Of a DNA stretch of 27,716 nucleotides, positions 13,655 to 22,552 are shown in pieces. Positions within the stretch are counted from its first letter, which is position 1; every line of letters begins with the position of its first letter. The stretch comes from BOKV01 sp049289295 (lineage in GTDB: Bacteria; Pseudomonadota; Alphaproteobacteria; Rhizobiales; Rhizobiaceae), in contig JBATLL010000011.1 of assembly GCA_049289295.1 (NCBI GenBank), positions 1 through 27,716 of the forward strand. The letters are read 5' to 3'. Under the pieces are notes generated by a model. It did not search any database and was not told where the DNA came from. It was given only the letters and a program-made list of their open reading frames with translations. The translations under genes were made by a program, and so were the position numbers.

Positions 13655-16600
13655 TCACTCGGCTGGTTCTGGTGCCCTGGCTTTCTTTCCGGGGCTTGCC
13701 GGTTTGCTTTCGGCCAGGCGGGCAACCAGTTCAGCCTTCGCCTTTTCAGCCTTTTTAACCGATGCTTCCTTTACTGGGCCAAAGCCGCGAATTTCGTCCG
13801 GCAGCTTGGCAATCGCTACAGCAAGGCGATGATTGTTGCCATCGAGCTTCGGCAGAAGCTCGTCGATCATCTTCTCATAATCCGCGATCAGCTGGCGCTC
13901 CATGCGGCGCTCCTGCGAATAACCGAAAATGTCGAGCGCCGTACCGCGAAGCCCCTTCATGCGGGCAAGAATCTTGAACAGACGGAAGGTCCATGGGCCG
14001 AATTCGCGCTTCTTCGGGCGACCATTTGGCAATGTCTCGCCCTGGAAGAATGGCGGGGCCAGATGGAAGGTCATTCGGAAATTGCCGTCGAATGTTTCCC
14101 GGATGCGCTTTTCGAATTCACCGCTGGTGTAGAGGCGGGCCACTTCATACTCGTCCTTGTAGGCGAGCAGCTTGAACCAGTAGCGGGCAACAGCGTTGGT
14201 CATGTCGCGAGACTTGCCAAGACGGCTTTCGGCTTCTTCCACGCGCCCGACCAGTGCGCGGTAGCGATCGGCAAGTCCTGAATTCTGGTAGCCAACCAGA
14301 AATTCGGCCCGCCGCTCAACGATCTCGCCAAGTGTCGCGGGTTCCTCGACCTTGGGGAACGCGACGCCCATGATCTCGGCTGCTTCCTCGGGTTTGGCAG
14401 CAAGGCGGCGTCCCCAGTTGAAGGCGAGCTTGTTGGCATCCACCAACACTGCATTGAGTTCGATGGCCCGCAGGAGTGCATCTGGCCCGACCGGCAGAAG
14501 GCCCATCTGGCAGGCATAGCCCACCATCATGATGTTGGTGGCGATGAGATCCCCGCACACGATTTCCGAGAACTTGGCAAAGTCGACCTTGTCAGGCGCG
14601 CCTTTGACGTTTTTAGTAATCGTTGCGACGATGTCGCTTTCACGGAAATCGAAGTCCCGGTTGAAGACGAAGTTGGATACGGGCGAAAGGTGAGTGTTGA
14701 GCACGGCGCGGGTTCGCTGCGGATTGCAGGCAGCCACGGCATCCTTGGCAGCGGCAACAACCGTGTCTGCTGCAAGCAGGACATCCGCCTCGCCCGATAT
14801 GATCTGAGCAGACGCGATTTCGTCCGGGTTCCAGGCAAAACGCACATGGGACAGAACCGCGCCGCCCTTCTGCGCCAGTCCGGAAAAGTCCTGGATCATG
14901 GCCGCCTTTCCTTCGAGATGGGCAGCCATGCCGATTATCGCACCAATTGTCAGCACGCCAGTGCCACCGACGCCGGTGATGGCGACATTGTAGATGCCAT
15001 CAAGAAGGACCGTCTTTGGTTCCGGCAACGCCTCGTTGGAAAGAGCAGGTAGTGGACGCTTCTTCAGCGTGGCGCCTTCGACGGTGACGAATGAGGGGCA
15101 GAAACCCTTCACGCACGAGAAGTCCTTGTTGCACGAAGACTGATTGATCTGGCGCTTGCGGCCAAATTCGGTCTCCAGCGGTTCGATCGATATGCAATTG
15201 GACTGCACTGAACAGTCGCCGCAGCCCTCGCATACGAGCGGGTTGATGAAGGCGCGCTTGTCAGGATCGGATATCAGGCCGCGCTTGCGGCGCCGACGCT
15301 TTTCCGCAGCACAGGTCTGGTCGTAAATGACTGCCGTGCAGCCCGGAACCGTGCGCAGGTGCTCCTGAACCTCGTTCAGATAGTCGCGATGGCGGATCTT
15401 CACACCAGCCGCCAGATCATGAGTCGAATAGCGATCCGGCTCATCGGAGACGAGCCAGATTTCCTTCACGCCTTCTGCGGCCAGCTGTTCTGAAAGCTGT
15501 GGAACCGTGAGGACGCCGTCGAGCTTCTGGCCGCCTGTCATCGCCACGGCGTCGTTATAGAGGATCTTGTAGGTCATGTTCGCGCCGGAGGCGACGGCCT
15601 GACGAACGGCCATGAATCCGGAATGGAAATAGGTGCCATCACCAAGATTGACGAAAACGTGGTTTTCGTTGGTGAAGGGAGCCGTACCGGTCCAAGTGAT
15701 GCCTTCGCCACCCATGTGGGTATAGGTCTCGGTATTGCGGTTCATCCAAAGCGCCATGAAGTGGCAGCCGATGCCTGCAAAGGCGCGACTGCCGTCGGGC
15801 ACCTTGGTGGACGTGTTGTGCGGGCAACCCGAACAGAAGTGGGCGACGCGATTGACAGGTGCCTGGTGGCCAACCTTCCTCGCGTGCCGCTCTTCATAAT
15901 AGGCAAGCTTTTCCTTGATGCGAGAGGCGAGGCTCTCGGGCAGCTTGAACTTGAGAAGCCGGTTGGCAATCGCTCTCAAGGCAACCCCTGTGGTAATCTC
16001 CTCATGCAACGACAGCAGGTGATGATCCTTGTCATCGAACTTGCCGACAATGCGCGGGCGCACATCGGCACGCCAGTTGAACAATTGTTGCTTGATCTGA
16101 TGTTCGATCACCTCGCGGCGCTCTTCGATGACGAGCACCTCTTCGAGGCCTTCGGAAAAATGGCGAATGCCTTCGGGCTCCAGAGGCCAGGGCATGCGCA
16201 CCTTGTAGAGGCGCAAGCCGATGCGGTCGGCTGTGCGCTCGTCTATCTCGAGCTGGCGAAGCGCTTCTCTGACGTTCTCGTATGCCTTGCCGGAAGCCAC
16301 GATGCCGAATCTGGGCTTGGCTGAATCGATGACAAGCTGGTCGACACCATTGGCGTGCGCAAATGCGATTGCGGCATAGGCCTTGTGTTCCTGGAGCCGT
16401 TCATCCTGGGCAAAGCGATCATCAGGCCAGCGGATATTGAGGCCGCCCTTTGGAAGTTCGAAATCTGTGGGAATGACCAACTGTCGTTTTTCGCTCTCCA
16501 GATCGACCACGCCGGTCGTTTCGATCGTGTCGGAGATGACCTTGTAGCCGACCCAGAGTCCGCTATAGCGCGACATCGCAATGCCCAGCAGGCCAAGTTC

Positions 16601-17167
16601 GACAAATTCCTGCACGCTGGAGGGAAAGAGCATCGGCATGATTGCGGCCATGAAGGCATGGTCGGACTGATGCGCCACGGTTGACGACTTTGCATTGTGG
16701 TCGTCGCCGGCAATTGCCAGGACGCCGCCATGGGGCGAGGTGCCAAAGGAATTTGCGTGCTTGAAAACGTCACCGCACCGGTCAACGCCAGGACCCTTGC
16801 CGTACCAAATTCCCAGCACGCCATCTTTCCTGGCACCGGGAGATTGTGGAACCTGCTGCGAGCCCCAGACGGCGGTTGCCGCGAGATCCTCGTTCACACC
16901 CGGCTTGAAGACGATGTTGTTCTGGGCGAGGTGCTTGCGGGCCTGGGCCAGCGCGAAGTCGAAGCCGCCAACCGGTGAACCACGGTAGCCGGAAATGAAG
17001 GTCGCGGTGTTCAGTCCTGCTGCCCTGTCACGGCGCATCTGTACCATCGGCAGGCGCACGAGGGCCTGTGTACCGTTGATGAAGACCTTGCCGTCCGTGG
17101 CCGTGTATTTGTCTTCCAGTGTGATCGAATTCGAAATCAACTGGCTGGATTCGTCTTCCATACCCAT
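13655..17167 (-). CDS. Indolepyruvate ferredoxin oxidoreductase, fused alpha-beta type
   Basis: This large cytoplasmic enzyme (1170 residues) oxidatively decarboxylates aryl pyruvates from aromatic amino acids to aryl-acetyl-CoA, passing electrons to ferredoxin. Visible parts in order: N-terminal thiamine-diphosphate pyrimidine-type domain (ATFISGYRGSPVGGFD); a Cys-Ser-Gly-Cys-Pro-His-Asn segment; the thiamine-diphosphate GDG motif at 509-511; one ferredoxin-like cluster motif CEGCGDC starting at Cys646 with further cysteines after it; a gamma-type domain starting with GVGGTG (732-737) and the DFSGLAQKGGAV stretch; and a C-terminal region as in other proteobacterial fused enzymes. I chose the ATG at 17167 because GGGAG lies 9 bases before it; an ATG at 17215 would add 16 atypical residues. 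An Lrp-family gene lies directly upstream on the same strand. Confidence 0.95.
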   Translation of the reverse strand: MGMEDESSQLISNSITLEDKYTATDGKVFINGTQALVRLPMVQMRRDRAAGLNTATFISGYRGSPVGGFDFALAQARKHLAQNNIVFKPGVNEDLAATAVWGSQQVPQSPGARKDGVLGIWYGKGPGVDRCGDVFKHANSFGTSPHGGVLAIAGDDHNAKSSTVAHQSDHAFMAAIMPMLFPSSVQEFVELGLLGIAMSRYSGLWVGYKVISDTIETTGVVDLESEKRQLVIPTDFELPKGGLNIRWPDDRFAQDERLQEHKAYAAIAFAHANGVDQLVIDSAKPRFGIVASGKAYENVREALRQLEIDERTADRIGLRLYKVRMPWPLEPEGIRHFSEGLEEVLVIEERREVIEHQIKQQLFNWRADVRPRIVGKFDDKDHHLLSLHEEITTGVALRAIANRLLKFKLPESLASRIKEKLAYYEERHARKVGHQAPVNRVAHFCSGCPHNTSTKVPDGSRAFAGIGCHFMALWMNRNTETYTHMGGEGITWTGTAPFTNENHVFVNLGDGTYFHSGFMAVRQAVASGANMTYKILYNDAVAMTGGQKLDGVLTVPQLSEQLAAEGVKEIWLVSDEPDRYSTHDLAAGVKIRHRDYLNEVQEHLRTVPGCTAVIYDQTCAAEKRRRRKRGLISDPDKRAFINPLVCEGCGDCSVQSNCISIEPLETEFGRKRQINQSSCNKDFSCVKGFCPSFVTVEGATLKKRPLPALSNEALPEPKTVLLDGIYNVAITGVGGTGVLTIGAIIGMAAHLEGKAAMIQDFSGLAQKGGAVLSHVRFAWNPDEIASAQIISGEADVLLAADTVVAAAKDAVAACNPQRTRAVLNTHLSPVSNFVFNRDFDFRESDIVATITKNVKGAPDKVDFAKFSEIVCGDLIATNIMMVGYACQMGLLPVGPDALLRAIELNAVLVDANKLAFNWGRRLAAKPEEAAEIMGVAFPKVEEPATLGEIVERRAEFLVGYQNSGLADRYRALVGRVEEAESRLGKSRDMTNAVARYWFKLLAYKDEYEVARLYTSGEFEKRIRETFDGNFRMTFHLAPPFFQGETLPNGRPKKREFGPWTFRLFKILARMKGLRGTALDIFGYSQERRMERQLIADYEKMIDELLPKLDGNNHRLAVAIAKLPDEIRGFGPVKEASVKKAEKAKAELVARLAESKPASPGKKARAPEPAE

Positions 17168-17354
17168 AGCATACGGCTCCCTGGCGCTGCCCGTCACATT
17201 ACCATTATGCGCCATTTGGCAAAAACTTACAGTTCAAAAAGCGGGCATCGCGGCCGGGAATTCGACCATCCTGTCCTATGATCCTGCAAGAAATTAGGAC
17301 GCAATCACGCTTTTGACCAAAATGGGAAATTCTTGTTGCACTGCAGCATGCGCA

Positions 17355-17822
17355 TCAGATGGGGAGTGCAGAATCGTTCTTGATTTCGTTCAGCGCGAAG
17401 CTCGAATTGAGCATGCCGACATTGGGAAGCTTCAGCAGTTTGCCCTTGATCGTCTTTTCATAATCACGAACCGTCGGCACCACGACCCGAAGCAGATAGT
17501 CGAACTCACCGCTCATTGTGTAGCACTGGAGAATCTCCGGGATTTTCAGGGTTGCCGCCTCGAAATCCTCCAGCACACCCGGTGAATGACGCTCAAGGCG
17601 CACAAAGACGAAGATTGACACATCCATGCCGACCTTCTGGGCATCGATGAGCGTTATGCGCCCCCGGATGATGCCTGCTTCCTGCATCTTCTTGATCCGG
17701 CGCCAGCAAGGTGTGTGCGACAGGCCAACCGCTTCAGCAACCTCGTTGATGTTGCGGTCGGGTTCGCGCTGGATAATGCGCAGGATCTTGAGGTCAATTT
17801 CATCGAGTTCGGATTTGGTCAT
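17355..17822 (-). CDS. Lrp/AsnC-family transcriptional regulator
   Basis: The 155-residue protein is a full-length Lrp-type regulator: an N-terminal helix-turn-helix at about residues 8-50 (LDEIDLKILRIIQREPDRNI, then EVAEAVGLSHTPCWRRIKKM) and a RAM ligand-binding domain from about residue 70 (EFDYLLRVVVP is the Gly-x-Phe-Asp-Tyr core). The ATG at 17822 fits the family; upstream open frame is not conserved-looking. It is followed, after a 187-base gap on the same strand, by the indolepyruvate oxidoreductase. Lrp-type genes beside amino-acid catabolic genes usually control them in response to the amino acid, so control of the oxidoreductase by an aromatic amino acid is a reasonable inference. 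It diverges from trhO. Confidence 0.94.
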   Translation of the reverse strand: MTKSELDEIDLKILRIIQREPDRNINEVAEAVGLSHTPCWRRIKKMQEAGIIRGRITLIDAQKVGMDVSIFVFVRLERHSPGVLEDFEAATLKIPEILQCYTMSGEFDYLLRVVVPTVRDYEKTIKGKLLKLPNVGMLNSSFALNEIKNDSALPI

Positions 17823-18041
17823 GAAGCGACAATAGGGGAAATGGGCGCTGATGGGGAGAGGATCGAACGGCTGGAAAAGCGATACCCTCATGCGCTGAAA
17901 ACGGATGCGCGCGGAACGTTTCGGCCTGGTGCGCAGGGCATTCTGACAAGCAGGGCGTAGGGGTGCGACCAGGCGCTGCAGGCGTGGCGAAAAAGCCATT
18001 TCTCCTTGCCTGCTGCACAGTGGCGGGATTATGTCTCAGCC

Positions 18042-19022
18042 ATGATTACAGTGACTGCCCTCTACAAATTCGTGGCTTTGCCCGACTATCGCGAACTTCA
18101 GCCGCGCCTTCTGAAAATCTGCAAAGCGAACGGCGTATTTGGCACGCTGCTGCTGGCTGCTGAAGGCATCAACGGCACAATCGCAGGGTCGCAAGCGTCA
18201 ATCGATACAGTGCTTTCGTGGTTGAAGTCGGATCCTCGCCTGACGGATATCGATCACAAGGAAAGCCATGCGGGCGAGAATCCCTTCAACCGGATGAAGG
18301 TTCGGCTGAAGCGCGAAATCGTGACAATGGGCGTGCCGGGAATCGACCCGACCAAGGATGCGGGAGCCTATGTTCAGCCGCGCGAATGGAACGCGCTCAT
18401 TTCCGACCCTGATACAGTGCTGATCGACACGCGTAACGACTATGAAGTCGCCATCGGCAGCTTCAGGGGAGCTATCGATCCCAGGACGGTCAACTTCCGT
18501 GAGTTCCCGGCCTGGTTTCGCGCCAACAAGGACCGGTTCCACAACAAGCCGAAAATCGCGATGTTCTGCACTGGCGGTATCCGGTGCGAGAAGTCGACAG
18601 CTTTCGTCAAGGCGGAGGGCTTTGAGGAGGTTTACCACCTCAAGGGCGGGATACTGAAATATCTGGAAGAGGTGCCCCAGGGCGAAAGCTTGTGGGAAGG
18701 GGAGTGCTTCGTGTTCGACAACCGCGTGTCAGTCGGACATGGGCTGAAGATCGGTCACTATGATCTTTGCCATGCCTGCAGAATGCCGATCACCGATGAA
18801 GACAAGGCTTCTCCCAAATACATGAAGGGCGTTTCCTGTCCGCATTGCCATGATAGGTTGAGCGCGGAGAAGAAAGAAGGGCTGGCCGAGCGCCAGAAGC
18901 AGGTTGAACTTGCAGCCAGTCGTGGAGAAACCCATGTCGCGGCTGACCTCGAAGTGGCTCGTGAAAAGAAGCGCCAGCGCCAGGAAGCGCAGATTGCCGC
19001 TTCCATGGCCGGGCGGGATTAG
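18042..19022 (+). CDS. trhO: tRNA uridine(34) hydroxylase TrhO (rhodanese domain)
   Basis: The 326-residue protein hydroxylates uridine 34 of certain tRNAs to 5-hydroxyuridine with oxygen as substrate. It has the N-terminal acylphosphatase-like part (LYKFVALPDYRELQP and AAEGINGTIAGS), then a rhodanese domain with DTRNDYE at 129-135 and the active loop CTGGIRC with Cys176 and Cys182. A C-terminal pair of cysteine motifs (CHAC and CPHC) may bind zinc. The charged tail after about residue 285 is rich in Lys, Arg, Glu and Gln and likely helical. The ATG at 18042 matches the family start (MITVTALYKF); no strong ribosome binding site is visible. It ends before a strong bidirectional terminator. Confidence 0.95.
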   Translation: MITVTALYKFVALPDYRELQPRLLKICKANGVFGTLLLAAEGINGTIAGSQASIDTVLSWLKSDPRLTDIDHKESHAGENPFNRMKVRLKREIVTMGVPGIDPTKDAGAYVQPREWNALISDPDTVLIDTRNDYEVAIGSFRGAIDPRTVNFREFPAWFRANKDRFHNKPKIAMFCTGGIRCEKSTAFVKAEGFEEVYHLKGGILKYLEEVPQGESLWEGECFVFDNRVSVGHGLKIGHYDLCHACRMPITDEDKASPKYMKGVSCPHCHDRLSAEKKEGLAERQKQVELAASRGETHVAADLEVAREKKRQRQEAQIAASMAGRD

Positions 19023-19074
19023 CCGATTGCGGACGGATCGGTAAATGCCGGCCAGACATTCAACTGATCAAAAA

Positions 19075-19098
19075 AAACCCGCCGGAAACGGCGGGTTT
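19075..19098. terminator. Strong bidirectional intrinsic terminator with GAAA loop
   Basis: A 10-bp perfect stem AAACCCGCCG/CGGCGGGTTT closed by a GAAA tetraloop is followed by CTTTTTG on the plus strand and preceded by an A run, which reads as T on the minus strand. It separates the convergent trhO and SCP2-domain genes. Confidence 0.95.
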
Positions 19099-19122
19099 CT
19101 TTTTGTGGAATTTCCGTTTCGT

Positions 19123-19419
19123 TCAGAGAACGGAAGACAGGCGCATCGCAACGCCCATGTCGCCAGCTACCTTGATCTTGCCTTGCATGAAGGCTGCCGT
19201 GGGATCGAGATCGCCACCGATCAGCGACTGAAGTGTCTCGAGCGTGCAAGTGACGGTGCAGTCTGCGTCGCTATTGTCGTTGCTGACGGAATTCGGGTTG
19301 GACGCGCCGTCGATGAAGACAACGCCGTCGCTGCCGCAATCGAACTTGACGGTTGCGCCAAGTCCTGAATTGGCTCCAACGCGGGTGCGGATGGCTTCTG
19401 CTGCTGCTGCAATGCTCAT
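19123..19419 (-). CDS. SCP2 sterol-binding domain protein
   Basis: The 98-residue protein is a single SCP2 domain, a hydrophobic-cavity fold that binds fatty acyl-CoA and other lipids. The pattern GATVKFDCGSDGVVFIDG in the first half and GDLDPTAAFMQGKIKVAGDM in the second half, including the conserved Gly-Lys-Ile-Lys-Val-x-Gly core, is diagnostic. No signal peptide is visible. AGAGGT lies 6 bases before the ATG, a good site. Two palindromic elements lie 49-77 bases upstream. Small stand-alone SCP2 proteins occur near acyl-CoA and fatty-acid genes, and this one sits between several acyl-CoA synthetases, so lipid or acyl-CoA carrying is a sensible inference, not proof. Confidence 0.9.
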   Translation of the reverse strand: MSIAAAAEAIRTRVGANSGLGATVKFDCGSDGVVFIDGASNPNSVSNDNSDADCTVTCTLETLQSLIGGDLDPTAAFMQGKIKVAGDMGVAMRLSSVL

Positions 19420-19467
19420 GATTGACCTCTTTCAAGTAAGCGGATGTGCCCGCCGGGAATTTGAATT

Positions 19468-19496
19468 CTTACTAATACGTAAGGTGCCAATTGGCA
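19468..19496. promoter_or_regulatory. Paired palindromes upstream of the SCP2 gene
   Basis: CTTAC-N6-GTAAG (19468-19483) is followed after one base by the perfect 12-base palindrome TGCCAATTGGCA (19485-19496). On the minus strand the TTGGCA in this palindrome could be a -35 element, with the first repeat in the spacer. The CTTAC/GTAAG arms recur in the near-palindrome before the tailed ligase at 9261-9286, though with different spacing. Confidence 0.5.
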
Positions 19497-19516
19497 ACCG
19501 GACAAGCGGAGGAATT

Positions 19517-20803
19517 TCAGATTTTCACTCTGGCACCGGGCGCAATGGTGCGCGGCGCTGCGTTCAGCTTTTCCATCGCAAATCCCGCGGCGGCCTTGTA
19601 GCCCGCCATGAATTGCTCACGTTCGCGCGCCGGTATGACCTTGTCTATGTCATCGAAAAGACCGCCGCAACGTTCATCGACCATGTTGAGGAGTCCAAAC
19701 GGTCCTGCGCCACGATTGCGCAATACGAGCTGGGATACGGGGCCGCACATCAGTTTGTCGAAATGGGAGAGGGCGGCTTTTCCAACACCATGTTCGACGA
19801 GGGCTGCCCCGATCGTGCGGGCATCGATGATCGCCTGGCTGGCACCATTCGACCCGGTGGGATACATGGGGTGGGCAGCGTCTCCCAGCAGTATGACATT
19901 CCCATCCTGCCAGGTTGGGACGGGATCTCGGTCGATCATCGGATTTTCATAAGCAGCATCCGTGCGGGCAATCAGTCCCGGCACATCCAGCCAGTCATAT
20001 TTCCAGTCGCTGAAATGGTGGATGAATTCCCTCACTTCGACGGGACGGAACCATTCATTGCTCTTCCAGCCGCTTGAATTGTCGACTGTGACTTCCGCGA
20101 TCCAGTTGATCGTTGCCAGGCCGGTTGCCGGATCAGGCGGTGATATCGGATAGATAACCATGCGATGGCGGTGGGTTCCCAAGCCGACAAACGAGGCGCC
20201 GGTGCGGATCGGGGCAGCCTGACTGGTGCCTCGCCACATGATGGCGCCGCCCCAGTGAATGGGTGGCTGCTTTGGATGCATCTGCGCTCGAATGGTCGAA
20301 TGCAGCCCGTCCGCCGCAGCCAGTATCGCGCCCGTTTCCTCGGTTCGCGTACCGTCCTTGGCCTCGATGAAAGCGGTAACGCTGCCATCATCATTGTGTC
20401 TGTATCCGGTCACCTTCTTTCCAAGCTGCACTGCCTGCGGTCCAAGTCTGTCGACAAGCTTGCGAAACAGGAGCATCTGGAACGCGCCACGATGAACGGC
20501 GTATTGAGGCCATCGATATCCTGCAGCAAGACCGCGTGGTTCGCTGTAGATGTCGTGACCGTTCAGTCCGACCAGCGCCCATTCCCTGGCCTGCAATCCG
20601 ACGCTGGAAAGTTCGTCGTCGCCAATGCCCAGATCATCAAGCTCGCGCACGGCATTAGGCTGGATGTTTATTCCCACGCCCAGTGGCTTCAAACTGCGCA
20701 CCGCCTCGAAGACCGTGCAGCGCACGCCAATCTGCTCGAGAGTCAAAGCCAAGACGAGACCAGCGATACCGCCTCCGGCGATCAAGACACGTGATAGCGC
20801 CAT
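19517..20803 (-). CDS. FAD-dependent monooxygenase, PhzS-like
   Basis: The 428-residue flavoprotein belongs to the group A aromatic hydroxylases. The FAD motif GGGIAG is at 10-15 with Glu33 ending the second strand; the DG motif is at 165-166 (AADGLHSTIR) and the GD motif at 307-308 (LLGDAAHPMYPTGSNGASQA). The GVGINIQPNAVRELDDLGIG, SEPRG and PQYAVHRGAFQM stretches resemble the phenazine enzyme PhzS and the broad family of flavin-dependent oxidoreductases around it. No phenazine genes are nearby, so another aromatic or heteroaromatic substrate is likely. It starts 6 bases after the stop of the acyl-CoA synthetase gene, so the two form an operon. No good ribosome binding site is visible, consistent with coupled translation. 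Confidence 0.9.
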   Translation of the reverse strand: MALSRVLIAGGGIAGLVLALTLEQIGVRCTVFEAVRSLKPLGVGINIQPNAVRELDDLGIGDDELSSVGLQAREWALVGLNGHDIYSEPRGLAAGYRWPQYAVHRGAFQMLLFRKLVDRLGPQAVQLGKKVTGYRHNDDGSVTAFIEAKDGTRTEETGAILAAADGLHSTIRAQMHPKQPPIHWGGAIMWRGTSQAAPIRTGASFVGLGTHRHRMVIYPISPPDPATGLATINWIAEVTVDNSSGWKSNEWFRPVEVREFIHHFSDWKYDWLDVPGLIARTDAAYENPMIDRDPVPTWQDGNVILLGDAAHPMYPTGSNGASQAIIDARTIGAALVEHGVGKAALSHFDKLMCGPVSQLVLRNRGAGPFGLLNMVDERCGGLFDDIDKVIPAREREQFMAGYKAAAGFAMEKLNAAPRTIAPGARVKI

Positions 20804-20809
20804 GACGCG

Positions 20810-22444
20810 TCAGTTTACTTCACTGGACATCAGGTGATCGCCAAACTGCTCACGCAGGACATTCTTGCGGATCTTACCTGTTGCGCCAATCGGCAGCGTT
20901 TCGACGGTGACAACGGTATCGGGAATCCACCATTTCGCGACCTTGCCGTCGTACCAGGCCTTCATGTCATCGTCGGTGAAGTTCTTGCCCTGCTTCGGCA
21001 CTACCACCAGCAGGGGTCGCTCGTCCCATTTCGGATGGCGTGCGGCAATCACCGCTGCATGCGCAACATTGGGGTGGGCTACCGCCAGGTTTTCCAGATC
21101 GACAGTTGAAATCCACTCGCCACCAGACTTGATGATGTCCTTGGAGCGATCGCGGATAACCATGTTTCCGTCTTCGTCGAGTGTGGCAACATCGCCGGTC
21201 GGGAACCAGCCACCGTGCAGGGGATCTCCGCCTTCGTTGCGGAAATAGGAATTGATTACCCACGGGCCCCGGCAATAGAGGTTGCCCTGCGTCTCGCCAT
21301 CATTGGGAAGCTGGTTGTCGTCATCGTCGAATATGCCGAGTTCGATGCCGTAGGGCGGACGACCCTGGCCGTTGCGAAGGATCTTCTGCTCGTCCTCCGG
21401 CAATGCGAGGTGCTTGTTCTTGAGGTTGTTGACCGTGCCAAGTGGCGAGAGTTCTGTCATGCCCCAGGCATGTAGAACCTCCACGTCATAATCGTTGCGG
21501 AATTTCTCGATCATGGAAGGTGGGCAGGCGGATCCGCCGACAACAGTGCGTTGCAGATGCGGCAAATTCTCGCCGGCCGCGTCAAGATGGGCCAGCAGAC
21601 CCGCCCAGATCGTTGGCACGCCGGCTGAGATCGTCACCTTCTCGCCATTGAAGAGATCGGTCAGGCTTTTGCCGTCAAGTGCCGGGCCTGGCATGACCAG
21701 CTTCGCACCCACCATCGGCGCGGCATAAGCTGTGCCCCAGGCATTGACATGAAACATCGGCACGACCGGCAAGAGGCAGTCGCGTGCCGAAAAATTCATG
21801 ACATCCGGCGTCGCGCTCATCATGGCGTGGATGAGGGTCGAACGATGCGAGTAAAGAACGCCCTTGGGATTTCCGGTGGTGCCGGAGGTGTAGCAGAGAG
21901 AGGATGCGTCGCGCTCATCAATGTCTTGCGGCCAGGTGTGGTTGTCAGCGCCGGTGGTGAGGAAATCCTCGTAGAATTCAAGCCAGGGCAGACGCTCGGC
22001 GAGCGCATTGTCGCGCGGCTCCATGAGGATGAATGCTTCGACCGTCGGCAGCTTGTCCTTCAAGCCTTCCATGATCGGCAGGAATGTCTGGTCAAAGAAA
22101 ATGACGCGGTCCTGCGCATGTGTGGCGATATAGACCAGCTGTTCGGGAAAGAGGCGCGGGTTGATGGTATGGCAGACCAGGCCCTGGCCCGAAATTGCGT
22201 AGTAAAGCTCGATGTGGCGGAAATTGTTCCAGGCAAGGGTTGCGATACGGTCGTTCTTTTTCATGCCGCGCCTTTCCAGTGCGGAGGCAATCTTCATTGC
22301 GCGGCTTCGTACCTGTGCGTAGTTGGTCCTTGTCTGGCCACCATTTGTGTTGACCGATACGATCTCGGTATCACCATGGTAAGAGGCGGCATGGTCGATG
22401 ATCGACGAGATTATCAGTTGGCGGTCCATCATCTGTCCAAGCAT
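20810..22444 (-). CDS. Fatty acyl-CoA synthetase (medium/long-chain type)
   Basis: This 544-residue ANL enzyme activates a carboxylic acid to its CoA thioester. It has the ATP loop YTSGTTGNPKG (185-195), the AWGMTELSP motif (326-334), catalytic Asp418 in PTGDVAT, and catalytic Lys524 (GATGKIRKN). The start region (MLGQMMDRQLIISSIIDHAA) is typical of the AlkK/medium-chain-like branch of these ligases. I chose the ATG at 22444, 7 bases after GGGAG; the adjacent in-frame ATG at 22447 is only 4 bases away and would add one Met. The frame runs on upstream to 22552 but that part lies in the divergent gap before threonine ammonia-lyase. It is the first gene of the operon with the PhzS-like monooxygenase. 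Acid substrate unknown. Confidence 0.93.
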   Translation of the reverse strand: MLGQMMDRQLIISSIIDHAASYHGDTEIVSVNTNGGQTRTNYAQVRSRAMKIASALERRGMKKNDRIATLAWNNFRHIELYYAISGQGLVCHTINPRLFPEQLVYIATHAQDRVIFFDQTFLPIMEGLKDKLPTVEAFILMEPRDNALAERLPWLEFYEDFLTTGADNHTWPQDIDERDASSLCYTSGTTGNPKGVLYSHRSTLIHAMMSATPDVMNFSARDCLLPVVPMFHVNAWGTAYAAPMVGAKLVMPGPALDGKSLTDLFNGEKVTISAGVPTIWAGLLAHLDAAGENLPHLQRTVVGGSACPPSMIEKFRNDYDVEVLHAWGMTELSPLGTVNNLKNKHLALPEDEQKILRNGQGRPPYGIELGIFDDDDNQLPNDGETQGNLYCRGPWVINSYFRNEGGDPLHGGWFPTGDVATLDEDGNMVIRDRSKDIIKSGGEWISTVDLENLAVAHPNVAHAAVIAARHPKWDERPLLVVVPKQGKNFTDDDMKAWYDGKVAKWWIPDTVVTVETLPIGATGKIRKNVLREQFGDHLMSSEVN

Positions 22445-22552
22445 CATTATTCTCCCTGCATGATTGCCGAATTCGAGCGCAGACATTAGTGCGAACATGT
22501 ACAGTTTGGAAACGAAGAAATTTGGGTCATTCCCATAGAAGGAGTAATGCAA

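Noticed and set aside
17823..17999. N-terminal extension of the Lrp regulator by 59 residues
   Set aside because: The added part is Arg/Pro-rich and lies in the divergent promoter region; the ATG at 17822 fits the family start.
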